Shown: positions 1 to 11,151, numbered from the stretch's first letter. The stretch is DNA of 64,000 nt from Roseococcus sp. SYP-B2431 (GCF_004336745.1 NZ_SJXD01000025.1:1-64000); one strand, 5' to 3'. Notes: a model not told the origin generated them from the letters alone. A program made the numbers and translations.

Positions 1-1
1 G

Positions 2-712
2 GCCGCGCCGCCGGCCCCGCAGCCGCCGCGCCCCACGGCCGCGGCGCCGCCGCCCGAGCCCGCGCCCTCGCCCGTTCCCGTACCGCCGCGCCCGCAGCAG
101 CAGGCCCAGGCGCCGACGCCGCCCACCCCGGCCGCGCCCACGCCGGCGCCCCAGCGCCCGACGCCGCCTTTGCCGCTGCCGCCGCCCCCGGTGCCGCCGC
201 CGCCCGAGCCCTCGCAGGCGCCCGGCACCGGCCGGACCCCGCCGGTCGCCCGGCCGCAGGAGCGCAGCCAGTCGGTCCTGAACACGCTCGAGCGCCTGCG
301 CCAGGCGCAGCAGCAGCAACAGCCGCCGACGGCGCGGGCCAATCCACGCGCGGCCAGCGCGCCCGACCGGACCGGCGGCACGCCCACCGGCGTCGCGAAC
401 CTGACCGCCGCCGAACGCACCGGCCTCGCCGACAAGATCGGCGAGTGCTGGGCCGTGGACGCCGGCGCGCCCAATATCGCGAGCATCGTGGTCGAGCTGC
501 GGGTCCAGGTGGATGCCGGCGGCGTGGTGCGGCAGGTGACGCCGAATGGCGGCTCGCCGCCCAGCGAGCCGCGGGCCCGCATGGTCTACGAGGCGGCCCG
601 CCGCGCGCTGCTCGACCCCCGATGCAACCCGCTGCCGCTGTCGCGCGATAGGCTGGAGGCACTGCGCAACACTGTCTTCCGCTTCAACCCGCGCGAGCTG
701 GGGCTGCGGTGA
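2..712 (+). CDS. tolA: TolA C-terminal part (partial, 5' end outside window)
   Basis: The reading frame is open from the first bases of the window, so the true start lies upstream. About 130 visible residues are a Pro/Ala/Gln-rich linker, the low-complexity periplasm-spanning arm expected of TolA. The last ~100 residues form a compact domain (from about LTAAERTGL to RFNPRELGLR) with a GECWAVDAG segment and a VELRVQVDAGG strand, like the C-terminal domain of alphaproteobacterial TolA that contacts TolB and Pal. TolA couples the TolQR inner-membrane motor to the outer membrane during constriction. Placement directly before tolB, pal and cpoB supports the call. tolQ and tolR are presumably just upstream. 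Confidence 0.85.
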   Translation, partial: AAPPAPQPPRPTAAAPPPEPAPSPVPVPPRPQQQAQAPTPPTPAAPTPAPQRPTPPLPLPPPPVPPPPEPSQAPGTGRTPPVARPQERSQSVLNTLERLRQAQQQQQPPTARANPRAASAPDRTGGTPTGVANLTAAERTGLADKIGECWAVDAGAPNIASIVVELRVQVDAGGVVRQVTPNGGSPPSEPRARMVYEAARRALLDPRCNPLPLSRDRLEALRNTVFRFNPRELGLR

Positions 713-789
713 GGCTTCCACCCTTGACCCGGCCCTCGCAAAGGCCAAGGTGCGCCCCGGAGGGGCCCAGGTAACCGGAGAATCCGATC

Positions 790-2166
790 GTGACGCTCAA
801 CGTGAATCGCCGCTCGCTGCTGGCCGGCGGCGCCGCCGCCATGGTGGCGCCCGGCATCTGGACCACCCCGCTTCCGGCCGCGGCCCAGGGGACGGGGGGC
901 GGCAATCCGCCGACCATCGTGGACATCACACGTGCGCGGACAGAGCCCATCCCCATCGCCATCCCCGACATGGCGGGCACGGGCGGCGAGGGCGCGCGGC
1001 TCGGCCAGCAGATCTCGCGCGTCATCACCAACAACCTGCGCAATTCCGGCCTGTTCCGTCCCGTGGACCGGCAGGCCTTCATCCAGACGGCCGAATCCGC
1101 GGCCGCGACGCCGCGCTTCCAGGACTGGCGCGTCATCGGCGCCGTGGCGCTCGTGACCGGGCGGGTGGACGGCAGCGGCGACCGGCTGCGCGTGGAATTC
1201 CGCCTCTGGGACATCCTGCCGGAGCAGCAGGCGCTCGGCACGGCCTACAACGCCACCAGCAGCAACTGGCGGCAGATCGCCCACATCATCTCCGACGACA
1301 TCTACAAGCGCATGCTGGGCGAGACCGGCTACTTCAACACGCGGATCGCCTATATCGCAGAGACCGGCCCGCGCGACCGGCGCGTCCGCCGCCTCGCCAT
1401 CATGGACCAGGACAGCGAGAACAACCGCTTCCTGACCGACGGCCAGTTCGCCGCGCTGACGCCGCGCTTCCATCCGGACGCGACCCGCATCGCCTTCATG
1501 TCCTACCAGCGCAACGAGCCGCGCGTGTACCTGTTCAACCTGGACAGCGGGCGGCAGGAGGTGCTGGGCAATTTCGGCGGCATGACGCTCTCGCCGCGCT
1601 TCTCGCCGGACGGGCGCTCGGTGGTGCTCTCGGCCGTTCGCGGCGGCGACGCCAACATCTACTCCGTGGACCTGGGCTCGCGGCGCGAGCGGCAGCTCAC
1701 CAGCGGCGCCGGCCTCGACGTCTCGCCCTGCTACTCGCCGGACGGCACGCAGATCGTCTTCAATTCCGACCGGGGCGGCGACCAGCAGCTCTATGTCATG
1801 GATGCGGGCGGCGGCGGCGCGCGGCGCATCAGCTTCGGCAACGGGCGCTACGCCACGCCGGTCTGGTCGCCGCGCGGCGACCTGATCGCCTTCACCCGCA
1901 TCGGACGCGGCCAGTTCGCCATCGGGGTGATGCGGCCGGACGGCTCGGGCGAGCGCATCCTCTCCGAGGGCTGGGGCATGGAGGGGCCGACCTTTGCGCC
2001 CAATGGCCGCGTGCTCATGTTCTATCGGGAGTCCCCGGCGCGGGACAATCGGGGCGGCGGCTATTCGGCCCGCATCTCGTCCATCGACATCGCCGGCTTC
2101 AACGAGCGGCCGATTGTGACGGCGACGGATGCAACCGACCCGAGTTGGTCGCCGTTGATCAGCTGA
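790..2166 (+). CDS. tolB: Tol-Pal system beta-propeller protein TolB
   Basis: 458 aa, GTG start with GGAG about 10 bases upstream. The N-terminus has a twin-arginine pair (R7-R8, NRRSLL) followed by a hydrophobic stretch and an Ala-rich cleavage region, so export looks Tat-type rather than the usual Sec. Residues ~35-170 are the TolB N-terminal alpha/beta domain. Residues ~200-455 are a beta propeller with repeated SPDG-type turns (FSPDGR, YSPDGT, WSPRGD). TolB is periplasmic and shuttles between TolA and Pal. It lies between tolA and pal in the canonical order, and length and architecture are normal for the family. Confidence 0.96.
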   Translation: MTLNVNRRSLLAGGAAAMVAPGIWTTPLPAAAQGTGGGNPPTIVDITRARTEPIPIAIPDMAGTGGEGARLGQQISRVITNNLRNSGLFRPVDRQAFIQTAESAAATPRFQDWRVIGAVALVTGRVDGSGDRLRVEFRLWDILPEQQALGTAYNATSSNWRQIAHIISDDIYKRMLGETGYFNTRIAYIAETGPRDRRVRRLAIMDQDSENNRFLTDGQFAALTPRFHPDATRIAFMSYQRNEPRVYLFNLDSGRQEVLGNFGGMTLSPRFSPDGRSVVLSAVRGGDANIYSVDLGSRRERQLTSGAGLDVSPCYSPDGTQIVFNSDRGGDQQLYVMDAGGGGARRISFGNGRYATPVWSPRGDLIAFTRIGRGQFAIGVMRPDGSGERILSEGWGMEGPTFAPNGRVLMFYRESPARDNRGGGYSARISSIDIAGFNERPIVTATDATDPSWSPLIS

Positions 2167-2227
2167 CGCGGCGGCGGGTCGTTTCGGCAGGCTATCGACT
2201 TGTGCCCGAATTCGGCCTTTCGCCGGT

Positions 2228-2246
2228 AGAGTATAGAATAGTCGCT
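2228..2246 (+). promoter_or_regulatory. Candidate promoter for pal
   Basis: In the 211-base tolB-pal gap there is an AT-rich island (GTATAGAATA, 2231-2240) that stands out from the GC-rich surroundings. TAGAAT at 2234-2239 could be a -10 box with a weak TTCGGC at 2211-2216 as -35 (17-base spacer). This would give a leader of about 130 bases before the pal ATG. Seen: the island and spacing. Inferred: promoter function. Confidence 0.3.
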
Positions 2247-2377
2247 CTGCAAATGGCGCGTGGCGCTACGCCTTGATTGCGCCATGTGGGAGAGTTAGTC
2301 GTGAGCCGTGATGCTGCGCCGCGAAGACGCGGGGCAGCCGCAAAGATGAACAGATCCCAAGGCAGTAGGAGAACACC

Positions 2378-2857
2378 ATGGCCGCCACGAAGACCTTCCT
2401 AGCTGCCGTCGCGGCCGCAGGGCTGCTCGCCGCCTGCTCGTCCGATCCGGAAACCACGGCCAGCACGGGCGGCGCCGGCGCCGGCAGCGGGTCCGTCCGC
2501 CCCGGCAGCCAGGAAGACCTGGTCGCCAATGTCGGCGACCGCGTGTTCTTCGATACCGCCCTCAACGGCATCCGCCCCGACCAGCGGCCGGTGCTGGTGC
2601 GCCAGGCCCAGTGGCTGGGCCAGTACCCGCAGAACCAGGTCATGGTCGAGGGGCATGCCGACGAGCGCGGCACGCGCGAGTACAACCTCGCCCTCGGCCA
2701 GCGCCGCGCCAATTCCGCGCGCGACGTGCTGGTGGCCAGCGGCGTGGCCGGCTCGCGCATCCAGACCATCAGCTACGGCAAGGACCGTCCGGACGCGCTG
2801 GGCTCCAACGAGGACGCCTGGGCGCGCAACCGCCGCGCCGTGACCGTCGTCCGCTAA
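2378..2857 (+). CDS. pal: Peptidoglycan-associated lipoprotein Pal
   Basis: 159 aa, ATG preceded by TAGGAGA. A lipoprotein signal peptide ends in LLAAC with the lipidated Cys at residue 20, then comes a short Ser/Gly linker. Residues ~50-159 are an OmpA-type peptidoglycan-binding domain with the typical FFDTALNGIRP start, GHADERGTREYN loop and NRRAVTVVR end. Pal is anchored in the outer membrane and binds diaminopimelate-containing peptidoglycan, tethering the envelope through TolB. Third gene of the tol cluster. Length and motifs are complete. Confidence 0.96.
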   Translation: MAATKTFLAAVAAAGLLAACSSDPETTASTGGAGAGSGSVRPGSQEDLVANVGDRVFFDTALNGIRPDQRPVLVRQAQWLGQYPQNQVMVEGHADERGTREYNLALGQRRANSARDVLVASGVAGSRIQTISYGKDRPDALGSNEDAWARNRRAVTVVR

Positions 2858-2869
2858 GCGGCCCGCACC

Positions 2870-3706
2870 GTGCGGCGCATCGCGCTCCTGCTCGGCCTGA
2901 CGCTGCTGGCGGCACAGCCCGCCGGCGCCCAGATGGACAGCCGCGAGGGCATCGCGCTGCAGAACCAGATCCTGCAGCTGCGGCAGGAGATGGAGCAGCT
3001 GCGCCGCGGCGGAGGCGGAAGCCTGCCACCGCCCGCTCCCTCGCGCGGCGGTTCCGGCGGCGGCAGCGAGCTCATGGGCTCCCTGCTCGACCGCGTGAAC
3101 ACGCTCCAGGACGAGGTCAGCCGCCTGCGCGGCCGGGTGGACGTGCTGGAGAACCAGAACCGCCGCCTCCGGGAGGAGTTCGAGAAGTACCAGGGCGACA
3201 TGGAATTCCGGCTCGGCCAGGGTGGAGGCGGGGGCGCTCCGGCATCCGCTCCGGCCCGCGCCCCTGCGCCCGTCGCGCCGCCGCTCGCGCCGCCCGCGAC
3301 CAGCACCGGCGCGGCGCCGCCCCGCACGCCCGACCGGGCCCTGGCGGAGGGCAATGCCGCGCTCGGGCGGCGAGACTATGCCACCGCGGAGACCGCGGCC
3401 CGTGAGGTGCTCGCCAGCCGTTCCGGTGCGAATGCGGTGGCCGGCCAGATGCTGCTGGCCGATGCCCTGGCCGGCAGGCGCGACTTCGGCAATGCGGCGA
3501 TCGCCTATAACGATGCCTTCAGCCGCGCCCGCACCGGGCCGCGCGCGCCCGAGGCGCTGATCGGCCTCGCCAACTCCTTCCAGGGCCTCGGCAACAAGCG
3601 CGAGGCCTGCGACACGCTGAACGACCTGCGCAGCCAGTTCCCCAACCTGCGCCCGCCGCTGGCGGCCCAGGCCGCGGCGGCGCGGCAGCGCTCGCAGTGC
3701 AGGTAG
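2870..3706 (+). CDS. cpoB: Tol-Pal system protein CpoB (YbgF)
   Basis: 278 aa from a GTG start 12 bases after the pal stop. A Sec signal peptide occupies residues 1-22 (ending AGAQ). Then come a heptad-rich coiled coil (~25-50 and ~65-110, many Leu/Gln/Glu), a Pro/Ala-rich linker and TPR-like helices from ~150 to the end (ALAEGNAALGRRDY onward). This is the standard CpoB plan of coiled-coil trimerisation plus TPR. CpoB is periplasmic and coordinates peptidoglycan synthesis with Tol-driven constriction. It is tightly linked to pal and to tilS. Confidence 0.93.
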   Translation: MRRIALLLGLTLLAAQPAGAQMDSREGIALQNQILQLRQEMEQLRRGGGGSLPPPAPSRGGSGGGSELMGSLLDRVNTLQDEVSRLRGRVDVLENQNRRLREEFEKYQGDMEFRLGQGGGGGAPASAPARAPAPVAPPLAPPATSTGAAPPRTPDRALAEGNAALGRRDYATAETAAREVLASRSGANAVAGQMLLADALAGRRDFGNAAIAYNDAFSRARTGPRAPEALIGLANSFQGLGNKREACDTLNDLRSQFPNLRPPLAAQAAAARQRSQCR

Positions 3707-3707
3707 C

Positions 3708-4895
3708 TTGACCGGCGCCCTGCCGGTCGCCGGAGCGGAATTCGCCGCGCTCATGGCCCCACTGGGGCCTTTCACCGATCTGATCGCGGTGGGCTGCTCC
3801 GGCGGCCCGGATTCGCTGGCGCTGACGCGGCTCGCCGACGGCTGGGCGCGCGGGCGCGGCGGCTCGGTGCTGGCGCTGATCGTCGAGCACGGGCTGCGCG
3901 CGGAAAGTGCGGCGGAGGCCGCGGCGCTGGCGGCGGGGCTGGCCGCCCTGGGCATCACGGCGCGCATCCTGCCGCTCGGGCTGCCCTCCGGCCCCGGCCT
4001 GCAGGAGCGGGCGCGGCGGGCCCGCCGGGCGGCGCTCCTCGCGGCGTGCCGGGAGGCGGGCGCCCCGCACCTGCTGCTCGGCCATCATGCGGAGGACCAG
4101 GCGGAGACGGTGCTGTTCCGGGCGCTGCGCGGCAGCGGCGATGCGGGCCTGGCGGGAATGGCGCCGCTGGCCGTCGCGCCCGAGGCGCTGATCCTCCGGC
4201 CCCTGCTGGCCATCCCCAGGGCGCGGCTGGCCGCCAGCCTCGAGGGCTGGCCCCTCCGGCCCGTCCAGGACCCTTCCAACGCCGACCCGCGCTTCGCCCG
4301 GGCGCGGCTGCGCGCGGCCGGCGGCACGGTCGCGGCCGGGGGCTTCTCCCGCCGCCGCGCCCGGATGGCCGCGCGCGTGGCCGCGCGGCTGGCGGCTTCC
4401 GTCCGCCTCCTGCCCGAGGGCTGCGCGGAGATCGCGCCGGAGCGGCTGGGGCGCGACGCAGTGGCGCGCCAGCTCATGGCCGCGCTCATCCGCGCCGTGG
4501 GCGGCGGCGAGCACGCGCCGGCCGCATCGGCCGTGGCCGCCCTGCTGGCGCGCGGCTCCGGCTCGCTGGGCGGCGCCACCTGGCTGCGCGGGGGCCGCTG
4601 GCTGGTCCCGGAGGCCGGCGCCGGGCTGCGCCGCTTCCGCTTCGCCGTGCCGGAGGGCTTCGCCGCCGGCCCCCTCGGTCCGGACCTGGCGGCCCTCCGG
4701 TCCCGGGCGCGGCACCTCCCCGCCGCGGCCCTGGCGGCGCTTCCGACCCTTCGTCGGTCCGCGGACGGCATGCTGGTCCCGCCGCCGCACTTGGCCTATC
4801 TTCTTCCTGAAATGGCGGTAAGTTTCCCGCCGGCCTTCGCTCCGATCTTCGTTCCCTTGGGCGGTCCCGTCACCGAATGTCACTTCGCGGGATGA
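3708..4895 (+). CDS. tilS: tRNA(Ile)-lysidine synthase TilS
   Basis: 395 aa, TTG start one base after the cpoB stop. The ATP-pyrophosphatase motif SGGPDS is at residues 31-36, followed by an EHGLR segment and [19 protein letters not shown], all diagnostic of TilS. The enzyme attaches lysine to C34 of the AUA-decoding tRNA-Ile, using ATP, in the cytoplasm. The C-terminal third is Ala/Arg-rich and weakly conserved, as is common in alphaproteobacterial TilS. The position between cpoB and ftsH is the usual one. The TTG start is inferred from spacing, since no ATG lies nearby. Confidence 0.93.
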   Translation: MTGALPVAGAEFAALMAPLGPFTDLIAVGCSGGPDSLALTRLADGWARGRGGSVLALIVEHGLRAESAAEAAALAAGLAALGITARILPLGLPSGPGLQERARRARRAALLAACREAGAPHLLLGHHAEDQAETVLFRALRGSGDAGLAGMAPLAVAPEALILRPLLAIPRARLAASLEGWPLRPVQDPSNADPRFARARLRAAGGTVAAGGFSRRRARMAARVAARLAASVRLLPEGCAEIAPERLGRDAVARQLMAALIRAVGGGEHAPAASAVAALLARGSGSLGGATWLRGGRWLVPEAGAGLRRFRFAVPEGFAAGPLGPDLAALRSRARHLPAAALAALPTLRRSADGMLVPPPHLAYLLPEMAVSFPPAFAPIFVPLGGPVTECHFAG

Positions 4896-4986
4896 ATTCT
4901 CTTCGGCTCCCGGGATTTTTTGGGGCGATGGACACCCTATGTTCACCAAGCGCCGGCTCAATGGCAGGCGAAGGGGATATCGCGAC

Positions 4987-6909
<1,923 letters not shown>

Positions 6910-6986
6910 TGGCCACTGCGTCGCTCCATGGATGAGGAATCCGGCCGCGAGGCGGCCGGCGCCGCCGCCCCGGGCCTGAGGGCCCA

Positions 6987-8012
6987 ATGACTCCTGAATG
7001 GCTGGAGCCGCTGGGCCTGCTGAATGGCCCGGCGGCTTTCGCCGCCATCCGTGACGGGCTCGCCCTGCCGCTGCAGGGCGGGCCCATCGCGTTCTCGCTA
7101 GTGCGGGGGCCGGAAGGCTCGATCCTGCCGCCGCCGGAGGATCACCCGGCGCTGGAACGGCTGACGCGGACCCTGCCGGACTTCGCCGGCATCGCGCGGC
7201 ATCGCGCGCGGCCGCTGGTCATGGGGATCGTGAACTGCACGCCGGACAGCTTCTCCGGCGACGGGCTGGGCGAGGGCCATGCGGCGGCGATCGCGCGGGG
7301 GCACGCCATGCTGGAGGCCGGCGCCGACATCCTGGACATCGGCGGCGAGAGCACGCGTCCCCATGCCGCGCCCGTGACGGTGGAGGAGGAGATGGCGCGC
7401 GTGCTGCCGGTGATCCGCGCGCTCGCCACCTCCGCGCCGGTCAGCATCGACACGCGCAACGCCCGCACCATGGCCGCGGCCCTGGAGGCGGGCGCCGAGA
7501 TCGTCAACGACGTGAGCGGGCTGCGGCACGATGCCGCGGCGCTGCGGGTCGTCACGCAGGCGCGCTGCCCCGTGGTCCTCATGCACGCGCTCACCACCGA
7601 TCCGCGCACCATGCAGCGCGACATCCGCTACGAGGATGCCGCCATGGAGGTGGCCCGCTTCCTGGAGGCGCGGGTGGAGACGCTGGAACGGCTGGGAATC
7701 CCGCGCAGCCGCATCGCGGTGGATCCCGGGATCGGCTTCGGCAAGCGGGCGCGGGACAATCTGGAGCTGGTGGCGAGGCTGCCGCTGCTGGCGAATATCG
7801 GCTGCACCATCCTGCTCGGCGCCTCGCGCAAGGCCTTCATCGGGCGCGTCACTGGCGTGGAGGAGCCTGGTCAGCGCGTGGCGGGAAGCCTCGCCGTCGC
7901 GCTCGCGGGGGCGGCGAACGGCGCGCATATCCTGCGCGTGCACGACGTGGCCGAGACCGTGCGGGCGCTGCGGATGGCCGAGGCGCTGGCCGCCGGCTTC
8001 GAGGAGGACTGA
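6987..8012 (+). CDS. folP: Dihydropteroate synthase FolP
   Basis: 341 aa, ATG start. The two family signatures are clear: VMGIVNCTPDSFSGDG (residues 78-93) and DILDIGGESTRPHA (~114-127), with a C-terminal LLGASRKAFIGR segment. It condenses p-aminobenzoate with dihydropterin pyrophosphate in folate synthesis and is the target of sulfonamides. The protein carries a ~75-residue N-terminal extension before the TIM barrel, which smaller FolP proteins lack. It lies 77 bases after ftsH, so the two are probably co-transcribed. The glmM gene that often follows is not here. Confidence 0.95.
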   Translation: MTPEWLEPLGLLNGPAAFAAIRDGLALPLQGGPIAFSLVRGPEGSILPPPEDHPALERLTRTLPDFAGIARHRARPLVMGIVNCTPDSFSGDGLGEGHAAAIARGHAMLEAGADILDIGGESTRPHAAPVTVEEEMARVLPVIRALATSAPVSIDTRNARTMAAALEAGAEIVNDVSGLRHDAAALRVVTQARCPVVLMHALTTDPRTMQRDIRYEDAAMEVARFLEARVETLERLGIPRSRIAVDPGIGFGKRARDNLELVARLPLLANIGCTILLGASRKAFIGRVTGVEEPGQRVAGSLAVALAGAANGAHILRVHDVAETVRALRMAEALAAGFEED

Positions 8013-8025
8013 GCCTCGCGAGGCT
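8012..8025. terminator. Short palindrome between convergent folP and methyltransferase genes
   Basis: AGCCTCG/CGAGGCT forms a perfect 14-base palindrome that touches the stop codons of both convergent genes. It could help stop transcription both ways, but it has no loop spacing or T-tract, so the terminator role is only a suggestion. Confidence 0.25.
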
Positions 8026-8710
8026 ACCAGGCGGTCATGGCGGTGGCCGTCGGGAATTCGACATGGTTGATCGTCACCTGCTCGAATCCCGCGCGCAGGA
8101 CATAGGTCCAGACATCGGCGCCGAACTCCGTCTCGACCCGGAAGTCGTGCAGGTCGTCGCCGGGCGCGCCGTGATAGCTGGGCGGCAATCCCTCGCGGCT
8201 TCGGGACAGGCGCTGGACGACCGTGGGCACGGTGAAGCAGAGGCGCCCGCCCGCTGCCAGCACGCGCCGGCACTGCTCCAGGGCGACGATGGGCCGGGGG
8301 ATGTGCTCCAGCGTGTCGGAATGGATCACGAGATCGAAGCTGCCGCCCGGATAGGGCAGGGCCTGGGCATCGACCTCAGGGTAGTCGGCGCGCCGGTAGA
8401 AGGGCAGGGCCTGCATGGCCTGCGAGATTCCCTCCACCCCGTTCAGGTCCAGCACGCGGAGGGTCTGCGTGGCCGGATCCGCGACCATCTCGCGCAGCGT
8501 GCCCTTGTGGCCGCAGGCGGCGAGAACGGCGCGGCCGAGCGCGACGATCCGGAGGTTGGCGCCGCAGGCCGTGCAGATCCTGCCCTGCTGGCGGTCGATA
8601 TAGGCGGCCTCCTCCTTACTGAGCCCCCATTCCGCGATCAGGGCCGGCCAGATGACCGGGACATCCTTGAAGGCGTCTCCGCCGCAGACCGAGCAGGTCA
8701 ATTGGGTCAT
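8024..8710 (-). CDS. Class I SAM-dependent methyltransferase with N-terminal zinc ribbon
   Basis: 228 aa from the ATG at 8710 (MTQLTCSVCGG). Four cysteines (C6, C9, C46, C49) in two CxxC pairs suggest a zinc ribbon of the type seen before sugar or lipid methyltransferases. Residues ~75-220 are a Rossmann methyltransferase: LRVLDLNGVEG for motif I and FDLVIHSDTLEHI for motif IV. The longer upstream open frame lacks family similarity and covers the neighbouring cupin, so it was not used. The substrate is unknown. It converges with folP and lies just downstream of a cupin gene on the same strand. Confidence 0.85.
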   Translation of the reverse strand: MTQLTCSVCGGDAFKDVPVIWPALIAEWGLSKEEAAYIDRQQGRICTACGANLRIVALGRAVLAACGHKGTLREMVADPATQTLRVLDLNGVEGISQAMQALPFYRRADYPEVDAQALPYPGGSFDLVIHSDTLEHIPRPIVALEQCRRVLAAGGRLCFTVPTVVQRLSRSREGLPPSYHGAPGDDLHDFRVETEFGADVWTYVLRAGFEQVTINHVEFPTATAMTAW

Positions 8711-8751
8711 GTGCCGCGAATCCTCAGCATGGCGGGACTCGCCGGCCCGCC

Positions 8752-9186
8752 TCACGGCCGACCCATATAGCGGGGCCCGGCGGCAGGCGAGAGGCCCGCC
8801 GGCGCTAAGGCAGGATCGTAGCTGTGGCACTCGTAGAGGATGCAGCCGCCCTCGCTGCGGAAGGGGCCATGCCAGGCGCCGGGCGGGCGCGAGGCATAGG
8901 TCATCGGCCCGAATTTCTCGCCGCCCCTGCCCTGCGCGTCGTTGCCGACCCAAAGGTCGCCGCTGACCAGGAAGACCTCCTCCCAATAGTCGTGCACGAA
9001 GGGCGCGGTGGTGAAGGCGCCCGGCTGGAAGCGCAGCAGCCGCGTGCGGCAGCCGCGCCCGTTCGCCTCGTCCAGCTCGCCGGCCAGGATCTTCTGCTGG
9101 ATGCCGGCGGGGTAGCCGGCCGGGGTCTCCCAGCCCGTGTCGAGGTCCAGCGCGTGGAATTCGAGATGGGCCTTGTTGATCGCCAC
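8752..9186 (-). CDS. Cupin-domain protein
   Basis: 144 aa from a GTG at 9186. The start is fixed by AGGAGGAG six bases upstream and by the sequence AINKAHLEFHALD, which begins the fold. A single cupin barrel is predicted: acidic/aromatic VHDYWEEVFLVSGDLWVG in the first motif and PPGAWHGPFRSEGGCILYE in the second, with His/Glu that may bind a metal. Such proteins include small dioxygenases and isomerases, and the substrate cannot be told here. It is followed by the methyltransferase gene on the same strand after 41 bases. Confidence 0.78.
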   Translation of the reverse strand: MAINKAHLEFHALDLDTGWETPAGYPAGIQQKILAGELDEANGRGCRTRLLRFQPGAFTTAPFVHDYWEEVFLVSGDLWVGNDAQGRGGEKFGPMTYASRPPGAWHGPFRSEGGCILYECHSYDPALAPAGLSPAAGPRYMGRP

Positions 9187-9504
9187 GTGCTGCTCCTCCT
9201 CGGCTGCCTGTACCCCCGGCCGCGGAAGGCCGCCGCGGCCGCCGGACGGCAGGCGCGAGCCGGAAACATCGGCCTGGGACAGCCGGGTAGTTAAACCGGC
9301 CCGCCGGGAAGGCAAGGCGGAATCGCCGGTCCCGGGGGCGCGAGCCGGCGCCGGCTGCCCCGCCCGGGCCACGCATGAAGTGAAAACCGGGCTTGCGGCG
9401 CCAGGCGCCGCAAGCCATCCTATGTCCGGTTGAGGAGACAAAATCTCGCATGGATCGGCCGGCCCCCTTGGTGCCGGCCCTAGTGTCGTTCCAGGAGAAT
9501 CCCG
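9187..9504. promoter_or_regulatory. 318-base divergent intergenic region with two hairpins
   Basis: This is the only gene-free stretch over 300 bases. It separates the cupin gene (leftward) from the solute receptor gene (rightward), so it should hold both promoters. Two inverted repeats stand out: a perfect 12-base one at 9391-9415 (listed separately) and a 7-base GGCCGGC/GCCGGCC stem at 9457-9479 with a 9-base loop, 25 bases before the receptor ATG. CCAGGAGAAT just before 9505 is the ribosome binding site. I see no clear -35/-10 pair. Confidence 0.5.
9391..9415. repeat. Perfect 12-bp inverted repeat upstream of solute receptor gene
   Basis: GCTTGCGGCGCC at 9391-9402 is followed by one base and its exact complement at 9404-9415. 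It lies about 90 bases before the receptor start at 9505. It may be an operator for a dimeric regulator or a leader hairpin. There is no T-run, so an intrinsic terminator is unlikely. Confidence 0.5.
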
Positions 9505-11091
9505 ATGTCGATTGCCCGCCGTCACCTCGCCGCCGCGCTCGCGGCTCCCGGCTTCCTCAGCGCCGCCACGCGCGAGGCCATGGCCCAGGATCGCCGCAAG
9601 GTGATCCGCTCCGTCCCGATCGGGGACCTTCGCTCGCTCGATCCGATCTGGACCACCGCCTATCTCGTGCGCAACCACGGCTACCTGGTCTTCGACACGC
9701 TCTTCGCGCTCGACGCCGCGAACAAGCCGCAGCCCCAGATGGTGGGCGCCTACGAGGAAAGCGGCGACGGCCGGAACTGGACCTTCCAGCTGCGCGAGGG
9801 TCTGCGCTGGCATGACGGTGCGCCGGTCACGGCGGCGGATTGCGTGGCCTCGATCCGGCGCTGGGGCGCCCGCGACACCATGGGCCGCGCGCTGATGTCC
9901 GTCACCGAGGCGCTGGAGGCGCGCGACGCCCGGACCTTCGTGCTGACGCTCCGCCGGCCGGTGGGCTTCGTGCTGGAGGCGCTCGGCAAGATCGACAGCA
10001 ACGTGCCCTTCATGATGCCGGAGCGCCTCGCCCGCACCGATCCCAACACCGCGGTGACCGAGATGGTCGGCTCGGGTCCCTTCCGCTTCCTGCGCGATCA
10101 ATGGGTGCCGGGGGCGCGCACCGTCTATGAGCGTTTCGCCGACTACGTTCCGCGCAGCGAGCCGGCCAGCCAGGCGGCCGGCGGCAAGGTCGTGAAGTTC
10201 GACCGGCTGGAATCCGTCTACACGCCGGATTCGGCGACCGCCGCCGCTGGCCTCACCACGGGCGAGTTCGACCTGCTGGAAAGCCCCGCGCCCGACCTGA
10301 TCCATCGTCTCTCGCGCACACGCGACGTCGTCGTCACGCCGAACGATCCGCTGGGCTACACGCTGTTCTGCGTGCTGAACCACCTGCACCCGCCCTTCGA
10401 CAAGGTCGAGGCTCGGCGCGCGCTGATGACGATCATCAAGCAGTCGGACATGATGAACGCGACCGTCGGTGACCGCACGCCGTGGCGGGAATGCGGCGCG
10501 CCCTTCGGCTGTTCGGGCAACGAGGAGCCGCAGTTCCAGCAACTCGGCTGGCCGCGGCAGGACGACGCGGCCGCGCGCGAGCTCTTCCGCGCCTCGGGCT
10601 ATGACGGGCGCCCCGTCGTGGTGATGGATCCGGCCGACAATGCGACCCTGCATCCGCCTGCGCTGGTGCTGGCGGACGCGCTGCGACGGCTGGGCGCCAA
10701 CGTCGATCTCGTCTCGATGGACTGGGCCACGCTCGTGCAGCGACGTGCCTCCCGGAATCCACCAGGGCAGGGCGGCTGGAACTGCTTCATCACCAACGCC
10801 ACCATCACAGGTACGCAGAACCCCCTGCTCAACAGCTTCGTGACGCATTGCGAAGGTGCCTATTTCGGCTGGCCCTGCGACCGCCGCGTGCCGGAGATGA
10901 CCACGGCCTGGGCCGCGGAGACGGACGCGGCGAAGCGGGGCGAGATCCTGAAGCAGCTCGAGCGCGTGCATGTGGAAAGCGTGACCAATATCCCGCTCGG
11001 CCAGTACCGCAGCGTGATCGCGCATCGGCGCAACCTGCGCGGGCTGATCCCGGCCCCGGCGCTGTTCTACTGGAACATCGAGCGGGTTTAG
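9505..11091 (+). CDS. ABC transporter substrate-binding protein, family 5 (peptide/opine type)
   Basis: 528 aa, ATG with CCAGGAGA before it. The signal region starts MSIARRHLAAALAAPGFLS and ends near AMAQD, with an RR that may be Tat. The mature protein shows the family-5 plan: RSLDPIWTTAY near the start, ENWTFQLREGLRWHDGAPVTAADC-like core (here NWTFQLREGLRWHDG), and a late KRGEILKQLERVH segment. These periplasmic receptors bind oligopeptides, nickel or other small solutes for DppBCDF-like transporters. No permease or ATPase gene is adjacent, so it is an orphan or works with a distant transporter. The ligand is unknown. Confidence 0.88.
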   Translation: MSIARRHLAAALAAPGFLSAATREAMAQDRRKVIRSVPIGDLRSLDPIWTTAYLVRNHGYLVFDTLFALDAANKPQPQMVGAYEESGDGRNWTFQLREGLRWHDGAPVTAADCVASIRRWGARDTMGRALMSVTEALEARDARTFVLTLRRPVGFVLEALGKIDSNVPFMMPERLARTDPNTAVTEMVGSGPFRFLRDQWVPGARTVYERFADYVPRSEPASQAAGGKVVKFDRLESVYTPDSATAAAGLTTGEFDLLESPAPDLIHRLSRTRDVVVTPNDPLGYTLFCVLNHLHPPFDKVEARRALMTIIKQSDMMNATVGDRTPWRECGAPFGCSGNEEPQFQQLGWPRQDDAAARELFRASGYDGRPVVVMDPADNATLHPPALVLADALRRLGANVDLVSMDWATLVQRRASRNPPGQGGWNCFITNATITGTQNPLLNSFVTHCEGAYFGWPCDRRVPEMTTAWAAETDAAKRGEILKQLERVHVESVTNIPLGQYRSVIAHRRNLRGLIPAPALFYWNIERV

Positions 11092-11137
11092 AGCACGATC
11101 CGCTGAGGCGGAATCGCCGAAGCGGTGAATCGTCCTC
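11091..11137. repeat. Intergenic palindromic element, copy A
   Basis: A 47-base imperfect palindrome that begins on the last base of the receptor stop codon. It has GAGCACGATCCG at one end and CGGAATCG in the centre. Aligned without gaps to copy B (reverse complement), about 30 of 47 positions agree, including the central CGATTCCG and outer TGCTC. It sits between convergent genes. The layout resembles the GAGCATGATCC-type intergenic palindromes widespread in alphaproteobacteria. Confidence 0.55.
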
Positions 11138-11151
11138 TCAGGCGCGATGAC

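Noticed and set aside
4911-4921. TCCCGGGA followed by six T as an intrinsic terminator between tilS and ftsH
   Set aside because: The palindrome has no loop, so no stable hairpin can form before the T-run.
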